A stretch of 64,000 nt of DNA from Sweltsa coloradensis (taxonomy: Eukaryota > Arthropoda > Insecta > Plecoptera > Chloroperlidae): assembly GCA_024449915.1 (NCBI GenBank), contig JAMZAV010000365.1:186001-250000 (forward strand), read 5' to 3'. This document shows, piece by piece, positions 55,801 to 64,000 of the stretch. The stretch's first letter is position 1. The number at the start of each line of letters is the position of its first letter. Under the pieces are notes generated by a model. That model did not search any database and was not told the origin of the DNA. It saw only the letters and a list, made by a program, of their open reading frames with translations. The position numbers were made by a program, and so were the translations under genes.

Positions 55801-58800
55801 ACTGTGTTTTGTTAGTTAGGTACCGGTACATAACTCTTCGCACATCTCCTCAGAGATTAGATTAATTTGTAAAAAAAATTGTCTAAAATGAAGAATAAAC
55901 AAGTATCTTATCTTATCTTATCATTTGCAAAATGTAGATACTATGACAATAAACCATTTATTATTTTTATTTTTATATACCTAGGCCTATAGCCCTACCA
56001 CTTCTAGGGCTCATTAGAGTTGTGCCTACTTTCAGTTGGACGAGGAGCGTCGCAAGGAGATGCGAGATTACAAGAAGAAGGCAATCGATCTTGAACGTCG
56101 TCTCGCCTTGCGACGCCAGCAGCAAGCATTGCCGGAACACCGGAACAAGTCAACTGATAGCGGGGTAGCAGGCGTCAGCCAGAAGTCCGCGTATCTCTGT
56201 GAGAGTCGACAATCAAATGGAAATCTCCTCTCCGAGTCGAGTGTCCACTCGGACCTTGACGTGTCGTACCTTGCATCTTACAACCAGTCGGAGATATTAG
56301 ACTATTTGACGGCGGTCAGCAGCCCTGAGACTTCCATGTGCAGCATTTATAAGACGCCTTGTAACAAACTCTACGAGTCTTCTGTCGGATCTCAAACGAG
56401 TTTCGTCGAGAATTCGATCGAACAAAAGCTCGCTTTCCATTCTCGAAACAAAGACTGCCGCAGCAAAAACAAAACAAAACTATCCGAGAGTAGAGAATTT
56501 CCTCATTTTCCTGGATTTGACGGGGATGGTTCTGAGAATCAACAATGTTGGACATCTCCAGTCGATGACGAGCCTAGACATACCCCTAGGCTTGTCGACA
56601 AGGCTTCCAGCACGTTAGATCTTGCACACCCAGATCATGAGAAGAGTCCGGCATCTGTGACTCTCACAGCGAGCACCGACCTCAATCCCTACCTCGATCG
56701 CTCAGGAATCGGCAGCATTGAGTCACTGACCCAAGGGAACAGACAACAAGACATTGGAGATTTGGAGATAGTATGCCCTTTTCTGAAGGCATTGGAACTC
56801 GACGGTGATTACAGGGGGGAGATGTTAACTTCGAGTAATCAGAGTGTCTTGTATTCAGAAGGAATCGTAGATTGTGGTGATATCGACGCTTCTATATCGA
56901 GAAGTCACGAGACCGCCCAGTCGATTCTAGCTCGGGCTGGAAGTGATGTCTCATACAACAAAAATGAAAAAGAACTTGAGCTTCCATTACAACAGTCTGG
57001 AAGAGTGAGTAATCCTGCGCCGTTAGCTCTAATCTGCCCTGCACAAAATGTAGGAGAGCGAAACGATATCGCCACTAGCCCAGTTCCAACGCGCACACCT
57101 ACCTTGTCACCTTCCTCTGTACCGAGCGATAAGATTGAGCGAAGCAAAGAAGAACCTTCCCACCGCTCGTTGCCCGTCTCGTACAATCTGGTTCCGCCAA
57201 ACGTTTCACTTAGACCTACCGTCACCATCACCAACTGGCTTCTGTCTTCCTTGCACGCGTCGGAACACACAGTACAGAATACCCCGGAAGGTTCGCGGTA
57301 CTCCATCGAGGGATTCTTGAACAGTTCCGACACAATAGTCTCAAACAGTGAAAACGCTGGAACATTGGCTAAAAACTACAATGACACAGATTCTGGTTTG
57401 GATCTGGAACCGAGCAAGCTAGTGGTTGAAACCGCGCCAACCACATTGAGTGTATCTTTGACAAGTATTCTTGATGCTCAGCAATGCCCTTATCTGGAAT
57501 CAAACCCAGTTGTTAACAACAGGGATGATGAGCACTGTTCAATCACAACAGAGCTGCCAACAACAGATGTAGAAAAACAGGAAGAAGAATGTGTTTCTGT
57601 TGACAAAGCAGACCTGAAAAGTGCTTTGGAAACTCATACGACTAAGAGTGAACAAAACTTAGATGATAATACAGGTGCGCTCATTCCGCCATTAATTAGA
57701 CAAAATTCCTTTACCGTACAGGCGGGTCCATCCAGTCTCCTTCGGAGCTACGTAGAAGAGAATGGGATGGAACTAAACACAGGTACATTTGAAAACCCAA
57801 AGCAAACCGATCCTGTTGCAAAATGTCCTAAAGTGAAGTCATCCTTGGGAGCCTCTGGTCGCAAGGGATGGGACTTGAACACAGCTAAAGCAATGTGGGA
57901 GTCCGTCACAAATTTGGATACATTTGTTAAACCAAAACCGATTACATCTAGAGTGAAGAAACCGATAAGTTCAAAATATCGGACTCGCAGTGTGCCTTCG
58001 ATATATTCTGCTAGCTCTTTACCAAATAGCACTAAAAACAGTCCCGAGAAAAGCTATGCGGCTTACGGCTCGGTTGATGGTTTGAATTACAAATTCCAGA
58101 GCCCAGTAAAGAGACCACGACGAAGCCTTAATTTTTCTAATCCACAATCAACTCCGACAAGTGCAACAAAGTTTGGAGGTCGTTCACGCTTGAGTGAAGT
58201 TAAGCCCTTACCTTCGCCTAGCAAAAAACAATCAGACGTGAAATCTTGTGGAAGCAATCCACATAGGGCCAGTACAGTAGAATGGGTAAGAACTTCCAGC
58301 CTTGCCAAAGTGAAATGTAAAGATAGCTCTAATAATAGCCTTGTAAAAGTGCCTAAAGTGCCTAAACAAAATCACAATTTGCCTTCAGAATCCCACAAAA
58401 TGTTGCTTCCATCAGACCTAGAGTGTCCCAAAGAAAACGCTAACCTCTCGGAGCTAATACTGCATTTAAGAAGCGAACACAGCAAACAAATGGCTCTACT
58501 TTTAGAGAAGCAACGTGCAGAGCAGGAGAAGATACAGGAGATGTTTAGAATCCAACAACAGAAGTTGATAGAGGAGATGCAACGCTCGTGCCCTGAAGCT
58601 TTCAACGATGCAGCCACTCTGCTCCCCACGGAGCTGACGCAACACGTACAATTAACTCGACGGGAGACATCTCACGAAGAAAATCAAGTCGTCCAGCAGA
58701 AAAGTCCGTCTATCATAGCCGCTGATTTGAGCCAAGCTCTAAGGAGGGCTGACACCACAAGTCAAGAAACGTCCAAGTTCCTTCAAGAGAACGTCGACAA

Positions 58801-61800
58801 CCGCAACGAATCGTCGAGGAAAGTGAGACGGCAAAACAACTCTGTGGGCAAAGACAACTTGGCTTCGTTTCTCTCAGTTGAGAGTTTGTGTGAAGATGAA
58901 AGCAACAAAGAAAACGTGGAAGTATACAACCACCATAGACAATCAAATTTCGAAGATCTTACTATTCAATCGATATCTCTCAATCAAAGTCTGCCTCATT
59001 TAGTTATTTCTGATGCTGATCTGGAGATTCCACTGTGTGGGAATGATATAGGCCTAGAAATCTCCAATATTGAAGAACTAACAAGGTCAATAGATTCATC
59101 TTCTCACAGCTTAAAAGTTGTAAGTTCTTTATCAGAAGATATTTTGAATCCGAATAGGGAAAGAATTTTGTCTACAAGAATGTATAAAAGTGTTACGAAC
59201 ATGCCAGTCGTATACTGCAATGATACTACTTCGGAACGCAATCTGCAGAATTCAACGAATTCAAACAGAAGTGTGGAAAACTACAAAGTGCACCGCAGCT
59301 ACGAGACTCTGGTCGTCCATTCCCCTCAGCCTCATGAAAACACAAACCTTTCGATTCGTTTGCCCAGCAGAAATGAAGGTGATTTCTTAAACGCAAGTCA
59401 ATGCTCACTGGGCAGAGTTCGGCACAGTCCTCGCACCACATTGAGAAACGGCGAGCTCAGCGACAGATCTTCGCTCTACAGCAACACGAGCATTCAGCGG
59501 ACGTACGAAACTCTGCACCTGCCGCACCAGAATGACTTCCGGCCAATCCGAAAACCAACAACTAAGGAAAAGGTAATTTTTCTGTCTTACAAACTGGTTT
59601 TCCGTATTTTCACGCAACTCTGAACCCCTGTAGGCCTACTTGTATACTATTCCTGTAATCTTGTACTGTAGGGCCTACATATTGCGTGTGGGATAGGATC
59701 CAACAGCTTATCAGAATTGATGATGTCTGCAAATTTGTATTGTATAGCCCTATGTATAGAAAATAAACATAAAAGTACCACAAAACACATAAATAGCCTA
59801 CGAGACGTTTCGACAGACACAATGTGACTCGAGAGAAGAAATCTTTCTTCTTCTCCTGAGTGATCGAGACATTGTGTCGAAACATCTCGTGTTTTTCTGT
59901 GATTTGTTCATACTTTATGTTGCTATTTATTTACAAATTTGGCAACCATCATGACTTCTCAATAAGTAAGCTGTTGGATCCAATCCCACTCCCAAGTCCC
60001 AATACTCCAGCCGATTAGCATTCTATCAACAACCTAGTACTGAACTGTAGCCTACATACCGTAGCCGTAGAGGTATGTAATACAGTATGTATAACTCTGC
60101 AGGGTGCTAAATGAAAAAAAAAACAATGTTTAGGCTACCTGGTCACATTAAACCAAGTTACCTGTAGCAAAGTCTGTAGTAAAGTGAAAGTCTGTGACTG
60201 TAGTACCGGTAGGTTCATGATTGATAACAGTCAATTCAGTGTCTTGACCAACAAATTTAGGTAGTACCAGACCGGTAGGCCTATTAAGTCATTGATGCAC
60301 TGATATCCTTTAGGTTTAGGCTAAGAAATCCTCAACAGTATCATAGAAATATAATCAATCAGCCCTAATTTGTTTTATTTCAGTTGGCAGCATCGAAGAT
60401 CGTTGCAGCTGCCAAGGGCTACCTAGATCGGAGGCTGATGAAGACAGAACTTGCCCAGAACATGATCACAACAATTACAGAAACGCTCAAAACTGCCATA
60501 GACTTGCGTGATGAAATCCAAAACTTTAAAAACGACAACATGCCGGTTCCTCAGGCAGACCTGGACCTACATGAGAGACTCATTAATCAGGTACGAAGGG
60601 AGAATCAAACGATCTAGACTTGGCATGACACCGTAGCTTGCATTCTTTCTTTCTTTGCTTTATTTCTTCAATGTGCTGACAAATGTGTAGGCTACATATT
60701 GTTGCTGCCAAACTGACCCCCGCAAAATGTGGTTGAACTTCAAACAGCTACTGTACTTAACTCTTGCATTATTTGTCGAAACTTGTGAATGTCAATCATT
60801 TCCAAATCTTTATAGTTTATACCATTTTCAAAATCACCTACACAACCATACACACCATTGCAAAGTATTATGGAAGGAAGGGGGTTTACACACTAACCTA
60901 AATGACATGCTCGGGTGTGTGACGGCACACACTCGGGCATTTATGGTATGTAAGTATTAAGTAGCATATAAACCCGTACCGTAATTATTATTATTATTAT
61001 TATTATTATTTAGTAACAATTTCTTAGGTACAATAATTCTTATACTAGATACAGACTTACGCTAGAGTGTGGACACAGGTAGATCTACATCTATATGCAA
61101 ATATTACTAAGGCATTATTAAGCAGGTTAGAAAGAGCTAAAAGCTCATGACACTAGTAAGCCCTGACACATAGTGCTAAACCTGCTTTTTAAACTAATTA
61201 AAAATATAATACTAACTTAAATGAGGATGATAATAGACAATAGTGCAGAGTATAGTAGAGTAGAAGAAATAGAAACGTGGGTGAGTATTTTTATAAACCA
61301 GGCAACAAAACATAATAATTAGGAAAGACGACGGGACGGTATCGGGTACGCCCGACATATCGGGTACGGTACGTGTTTCCATACCTTTACGTAAAACCCG
61401 GTTCCTAATGTAGGTGTACATTGACAGAGAGCTAAATGCAAACATGCGCTTTCTCAATCTTATGCTTGGCTAAGCTTCTTGATTGAATTAAATGTCCTTG
61501 TCATCCGCCGACTTGCGTTGTGAATGATTAAATATACCCCCCCCCCCACCTTCTGAAATTGCGAATTCAAGATATATGGTAAATAAACCAAACACACTTA
61601 TGTGTTCATTCTGCTAGAAGCCAGAACTAAACTATAACATGTGATAAACTCATATATTTTACCAAACCCGTTCCAACCCCCTCCGGCGCGGGCACACCAC
61701 GTCCGGCGCCTACGCATCGTTGTAGCGTGACCATTCACCCATCTTCTCAGTTTACTCCATACCGGATTGTTAATAATTCCCCTCTTCCGTCCTCCGTGAT

Positions 61801-62828
61801 TTTGCAATATACCTATCCATTTTCCTCTTTTATAGAACGCTTACGTCGTCGAATTTACCGCATATCTATGCGCGTTCCACAGTCATTAGACTACCCCACA
61901 CGATTGTTGTTAAACTTCCGTCTGGGTTACTGTCGGACGGGTATCTGTCGTAAAAAAGTACCGCTGGTCTTCCTCCCTCAATAATAATATACCAAATTCA
62001 TATGACCAAGGAATAGCAGCAGTGTTTGTCAATTAGTTATTCAATCCCTTAATGTGACGTGCATACTTAGCCAGAGGGGCGCACTTGATGGACTTATCCA
62101 CAGAATTCCACTTCGCAGCAACACGATACCAATACCCAGCCTGATATGAATTAGTCCTAGCAAAGGGTGGGACTAAGTTCACACCACGACTGTCTACTCT
62201 TCTGTAGCTGAGCTGCACGTGCACAATATTGGTTCACCCATGATGCTGATGATTTTGGAAATCATCTATTATATGATTGAGAAAGTCGTGGCCTTAGAAA
62301 CTACTCACTGTAGTTTCTATAGCCATGACTTTTTAATGTATAAATTATAAAATATAAATGTAGGCCTACAATGTTTTAGTTTACTGATATCCTAAAGACC
62401 ACCTGTGGCTTCATTTGTCTTTCAGTTCAATTTCATTTGTTTTGTTGTGTAGGAGTGTTCATTGCTAGACGTAAGACAAAAATACTACTTTGTGAGTACA
62501 AGTAGGTAGTATTTAATATTTATGATGTCAAAGTTGAGTCTAAATGGCTTATTTAGAATTTGCAAGAGGGTCTGGAACCGAATCCATATTTTACTACCCA
62601 ATGTCGTCCGTACTCTAAATACAAATATTTTATTTTATTTGGTCTCTTGCAGCTTGAATCGGAGCACGACTCGTTCTACTCCCTCTTCTCGTACAGCAGT
62701 GCTGCCCATCGGATGGCGGTGCTTGCAGCAGATCGCGAGAGGGTGAAGAGTGTCTCTTCACGACCGTCGTCGAGCCAACGTCCCCTGACTTCCGCGACGC
62801 AGCGAAGCCTCAAGCGCAAGCAGGAGCC
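49706..62828 (+). CDS. CCP110: CP110 centriolar coiled-coil protein (3' end beyond window)
   Basis: CP110 caps the distal ends of centrioles, limits their length and blocks premature ciliogenesis. Coding exons: 49706-49840, 56036-59572, 60384-60590, 62653-62828 (continues), giving about 1350 residues so far; human CP110 is about 1000. Exon 1 has YVSCIKIHGVPILPPL, matching the ISLIRFHGVAILSPLL motif near the human N-terminus, and exon 2 continues with EERRKEMRDYKKKAIDLE. Residues near 847-897 form a Glu/Gln-rich coiled coil (EHSKQMALLLEKQRAEQEKI) like that of human CP110. The C-terminal region has IVAAAKGYLDRRLMKTE and SSAAHRMAVLAADRERVK, close to ITAVAKGFLTRRLMQTD and MDAAERMSILHHDREVRK. The middle is Ser/Thr-rich and disordered. 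A KEN triplet at 58,907-58,915 (about residue 1003) could be a degron, by inference. All junctions agree in phase. Confidence 0.92.
50063..51464. mobile_element. TTAA-flanked TIR element in CCP110 intron
   Basis: TTAA (50,063-50,066) then AGGGATCGTTCACCTCTT on the left; AAGAGGTGAATGGACACT then TTAA (51,461-51,464) on the right. TTAA duplications suggest the piggyBac or Kolobok type. Inside are a fragment of the TTTCTGGATTGATTT repeat (50,420-50,433), a C-run (50,795-50,808), a tRNA-like B box GGTTCGAATG (51,053) and a 32-bp perfect palindrome (51,312-51,343). No transposase frame. Confidence 0.7.
51312..51343. repeat. 32-bp perfect palindrome centred on TGACGTCA
   Basis: GCTCAAGAACAGTGAC is followed directly by its exact inverse, giving a central TGACGTCA (the CRE consensus). 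The symmetry carries on outward imperfectly through CATCGCC / GGCGATG. Confidence 0.85.
51790..53540 (+). mobile_element. LINE reverse-transcriptase fragments, heavily broken
   Basis: 51,796-52,065 reads LLGVQLDENLDWSNHI, LCNKLSSCGFATKIM and GITFWGN, the C-terminal end of a CR1/Jockey-type reverse transcriptase. A second, differently framed fragment near 53,430-53,540 reads PGVTLDKKMTSKIHFEKG and RKAKKDTTLQRVAGG, a similar region of another copy. Between them the frame is lost repeatedly, partly from base-call noise. Confidence 0.6.
53520..54870. other. Homopolymer-inflated block, probable assembly error
   Basis: Runs of C and A in the left part pass into a stretch at 54,530-54,790 made almost only of G and T, then into T- and A-rich sequence. 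Open frames here (Gly/Phe or Pro/Lys polymers) are artefacts and no gene should be called. Confidence 0.8.
55870..55925. repeat. TCTTA microsatellite tail
   Basis: AAGTATCTTATCTTATCTTATC after AAAATGAAGAATAAAC looks like the 3' tail of a non-LTR element. Confidence 0.55.
56036..59572 (+). CDS. CCP110: CCP110 giant central exon
   Basis: 1179 codons without interruption, acceptor CTACTTTCAG, donor AAAAG|GTAATT. The first codon is TTG (Leu), an internal residue and not a start. Unusually long for an internal exon. Antisense frames here are shadows. Confidence 0.95.
59695..59983. repeat. Foldback repeat in CCP110 intron
   Basis: GGATCCAACAGCTTA near 59,697 is mirrored by TAAGCTGTTGGATCC near 59,975, and the inner arm ACGAGACGTTTCGACAG by TGTCGAAACATCTCGT. 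The arms total about 130 bp each, meeting at GAAGAAATCTTTCTTC. The elements share no sequence with the GATTGGAGAAGGG family. Confidence 0.8.
60384..60590 (+). CDS. CCP110: CCP110 third coding exon
   Basis: 69 codons, phase 0/0, acceptor TTTTATTTCAG, donor CAG|GTACGA. Carries KGYLDRRLMKTE and DLDLHERLINQ, corresponding to DASLQERVLAQ in human CP110. Confidence 0.95.
60985..61012. repeat. (ATT)n microsatellite
   Basis: About nine ATT units in the CCP110 intron. Confidence 0.9.
61640..62230 (-). mobile_element. LINE 3' fragment in CCP110 intron
   Basis: The minus-strand frame at 62,033-62,224 reads LVPPFARTNSYQAGYWYRVA then KWNSVDKSIKCA, the pattern (P-RT-S-x-x-x-R-x-x-x-x-WN) that ends many CR1/Jockey reverse transcriptases. 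Sequence down to about 61,640 may be its 3' UTR. Confidence 0.55.
62653..62828 (+). CDS. CCP110: CCP110 fourth coding exon
   Basis: Acceptor GGTCTCTTGCAG, donor GAGCC|GTAAGT, ends in phase 2. Encodes SAAHRMAVLAADRERVKSV and LTSATQRSLKRK, matching the ALSAATQKSLDRK block of human CP110. The remaining C-terminus lies to the right of the window. Confidence 0.93.
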
Positions 62829-63027
62829 GTAAGTCAAACATTTAACCGTGCACTAGCTGTAGGCCTATACTAGGAGATTATTACACACCGTTCGAGAATG
62901 AAGATTCAGACATAAATAATCAGTAAACATAGTTCAGTGACTGATTGAGTCGACTCTAAAACACAAGTGAGTAAACCAAGTAAGCAAGCACCTACTATGG
63001 CAGAGGCATGTAACACTTTATATGTAC

Positions 63028-63215
63028 AATAGTTTAGATTGGAGAAGGGTTGACAGGTTGGGAAAGTATAGAGAACATAAAGCCCAGCCTGAAGGGCTGG
63101 GGGCAACAAAACTTTTCACCTGCTGATGACAACTGCAGCTAATTTAAAGTTGTTTGTTACCTTAATCCACGACGCGTTTCGTCCTTCTGGGACTCATCAG
63201 GCGGATGGTGGCCAC
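63028..63215 (-). repeat. Foldback-family single arm (copy 5)
   Basis: GATTGGAGAAGGGTTGACAG through AATTTAAAGTTGTTTGTTAC, the same arm as in the palindromic copies, followed without a second arm by an intact hammerhead-like sequence. Confidence 0.85.
63165..63206 (-). ncRNA. Minimal hammerhead self-cleaving ribozyme
   Basis: Read on the minus strand: stem I 5' strand AUCCGC (63,206-63,201), core CUGAUGA (63,200-63,194), stem II GUCC-CAGAA-GGAC (63,193-63,181), GAAA (63,180-63,177), minimal stem III within ACGCGU (63,177-63,172), then C17 at 63,171 and stem I 3' strand GUGGAU (63,170-63,165). Stem I forms six pairs including one G-U. Every invariant core base is present; predicted cleavage is between 63,171 and 63,170. 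Stem III is too short to close on itself, but ACGCGU is self-complementary, so two RNAs could pair. This is the form described for hammerheads of Penelope-like elements and animal retrozymes (family knowledge). Confidence 0.85.
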
Positions 63216-63360
63216 TAAAAATCAGCTAACTACATACAAACAAAACTCACAACACATAACCAAACCTAGGTAGGGCCACGCAGAAGTAAATTCTGCATGC
63301 ATGTTGTCATCATCAGCAAGGTTACTTCACACACCATTCATACTGAGGCACACAGTCAGC

Positions 63361-63690
63361 ACAAACAGTAAGGGGGCTTCCCTCCCAACTCTGGTGCTCG
63401 GGAGACAAAAAATCCATGACTTACCCTGGATTTGAACCAGGACCCTTGGCAACAAGAGAAAAGCTGCCCCTCCTGCTGTTGCTGGGCAAGGGTGCCTCTT
63501 CATTCATTCAAAGAGAATAGGTTATAGATAGGAAGGGTGGAAAGTCACAACACAGCACAACCAGTGAGGGGGCTTCCCTCCTAGACTCTGGTGCTTGGGC
63601 GACAAAACAACCATGTCTTAACCTGGATTTGAACCAAGACCCGTGGCAACGAGAGAGGCTGCCCCACTAATTGTGACTGGGATTTAGAAA
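63361..63690 (-). repeat. Duplicated SINE-like unit
   Basis: GGGGGCTTCCCTCC, CTCTGGTGCT(C/T)GGG, CCTGGATTTGAACCA and GGCAAC(A/G)AGAGA occur at 63,371-63,470 and again at 63,568-63,665. On the minus strand TGGTTCAAATCCAGG fits a pol III B box, so a tRNA-derived SINE is likely. No A box is clear. Confidence 0.55.
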
Positions 63691-64000
63691 CGAAAGGAAA
63701 CAATACTACAAGTTGCAAGCACCTATATATGATTGTCTCCCACTGAAAATCAGTTTTTATAGAGTTGAGTTAGAGCTGTCATTGATCCTTTATAAGTATT
63801 TTAATTTTTAACAATGTTGCCAACTGTTAAATTAAAAGCAATTGTTGATGTTACAAATGATTTTATTTATTTGTTTTAATTCAAATGAATGTGTAGTAGG
63901 CCTATATAGCCTAATAAAATAAAACAACTTTTAAAATAATAATTTTTGCCTTTGAGATTATTAAGCATAATTTATGTTGTTTTAAGAAGGCTTTCAATGC

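Noticed and set aside
56316..59617. Several antisense frames of 60-140 codons opposite the CCP110 exon
   Set aside because: Shadows of a long coding exon; none has splice sites or recognisable content.
59845..59890. Hammerhead-like CTGAGTGA...CGAAAC in the 59.7-kb foldback
   Set aside because: The core has an extra base (CTGAGTGA) and the flanks do not form stem I. It could be a worn ribozyme but cannot be supported from this copy.
1..64000. CRISPR arrays, operons or other prokaryotic systems
   Set aside because: The tandem repeats lack the spacer pattern, and the genes are spliced animal genes.

Overview
This is a window of animal nuclear DNA. It holds parts or all of four intron-rich genes with GT-AG junctions, set in AT-rich sequence full of LINE fragments, terminal-inverted-repeat (TIR) elements, foldback repeats and microsatellites. 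The gene contents (a LASP-type LIM/SH3 protein, CCDC13, STARD3 and CP110) are those of a ciliated bilaterian. The Asn/His/Gln-rich LASP linker, the CR1/Jockey-type LINEs and a hammerhead-ribozyme-bearing repeat of the Penelope kind point to an invertebrate. I cannot name the phylum from sequence alone.

Layout. (1) 1-4.7 kb, + strand: the last two coding exons and 3' UTR of a LASP gene (linker plus SH3). (2) 4.8-13.4 kb, - strand: a CCDC13 orthologue, tail-to-tail with LASP; eight exons recovered and at least one missing. (3) 14.7-39.9 kb, + strand: a complete STARD3 (MLN64) gene in 12 exons, head-to-head with CCDC13. It encodes four membrane helices (MENTAL domain), a FYSPLES phospho-FFAT-like motif and a START domain. 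Its first intron (7.4 kb) holds three mobile elements, one of them a TIR transposon carrying a nested LINE. Intron 8 (7 kb) holds a possible alternative first exon for a START-only protein. (4) 39.9-47.9 kb: intergenic, repeat-rich. (5) About 47.9-62.8 kb, + strand: CCP110 (CP110), starting at 49,706, with one very large central exon (3.5 kb), running off the right edge after its fourth coding exon. (6) 62.9-64 kb: intron with a foldback-family arm carrying an apparently intact hammerhead ribozyme, then a duplicated SINE-like repeat.

How the genes relate. CCDC13 and CP110 are both centriole/centriolar-satellite proteins. STARD3 tethers late endosomes to the ER and moves sterol. LASP binds actin at adhesion sites. 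Sharing a window does not imply a pathway, but LASP1 and STARD3 also sit in the same chromosome band (17q12) in humans, so their linkage may be ancient.

Most notable: the minimal hammerhead ribozyme at 63,165-63,206 (- strand) and its dead relatives at the tips of palindromic copies; the TA-flanked transposon at 16,996-21,902 with about twelve copies of a TTTCCAATTACCC-type motif; the STARD3 stop codon lying inside the first unit of a 40-bp minisatellite; an apparent one-base frameshift at the start of the START domain; and a homopolymer-inflated block at 53.5-54.9 kb that looks like assembly error rather than biology.
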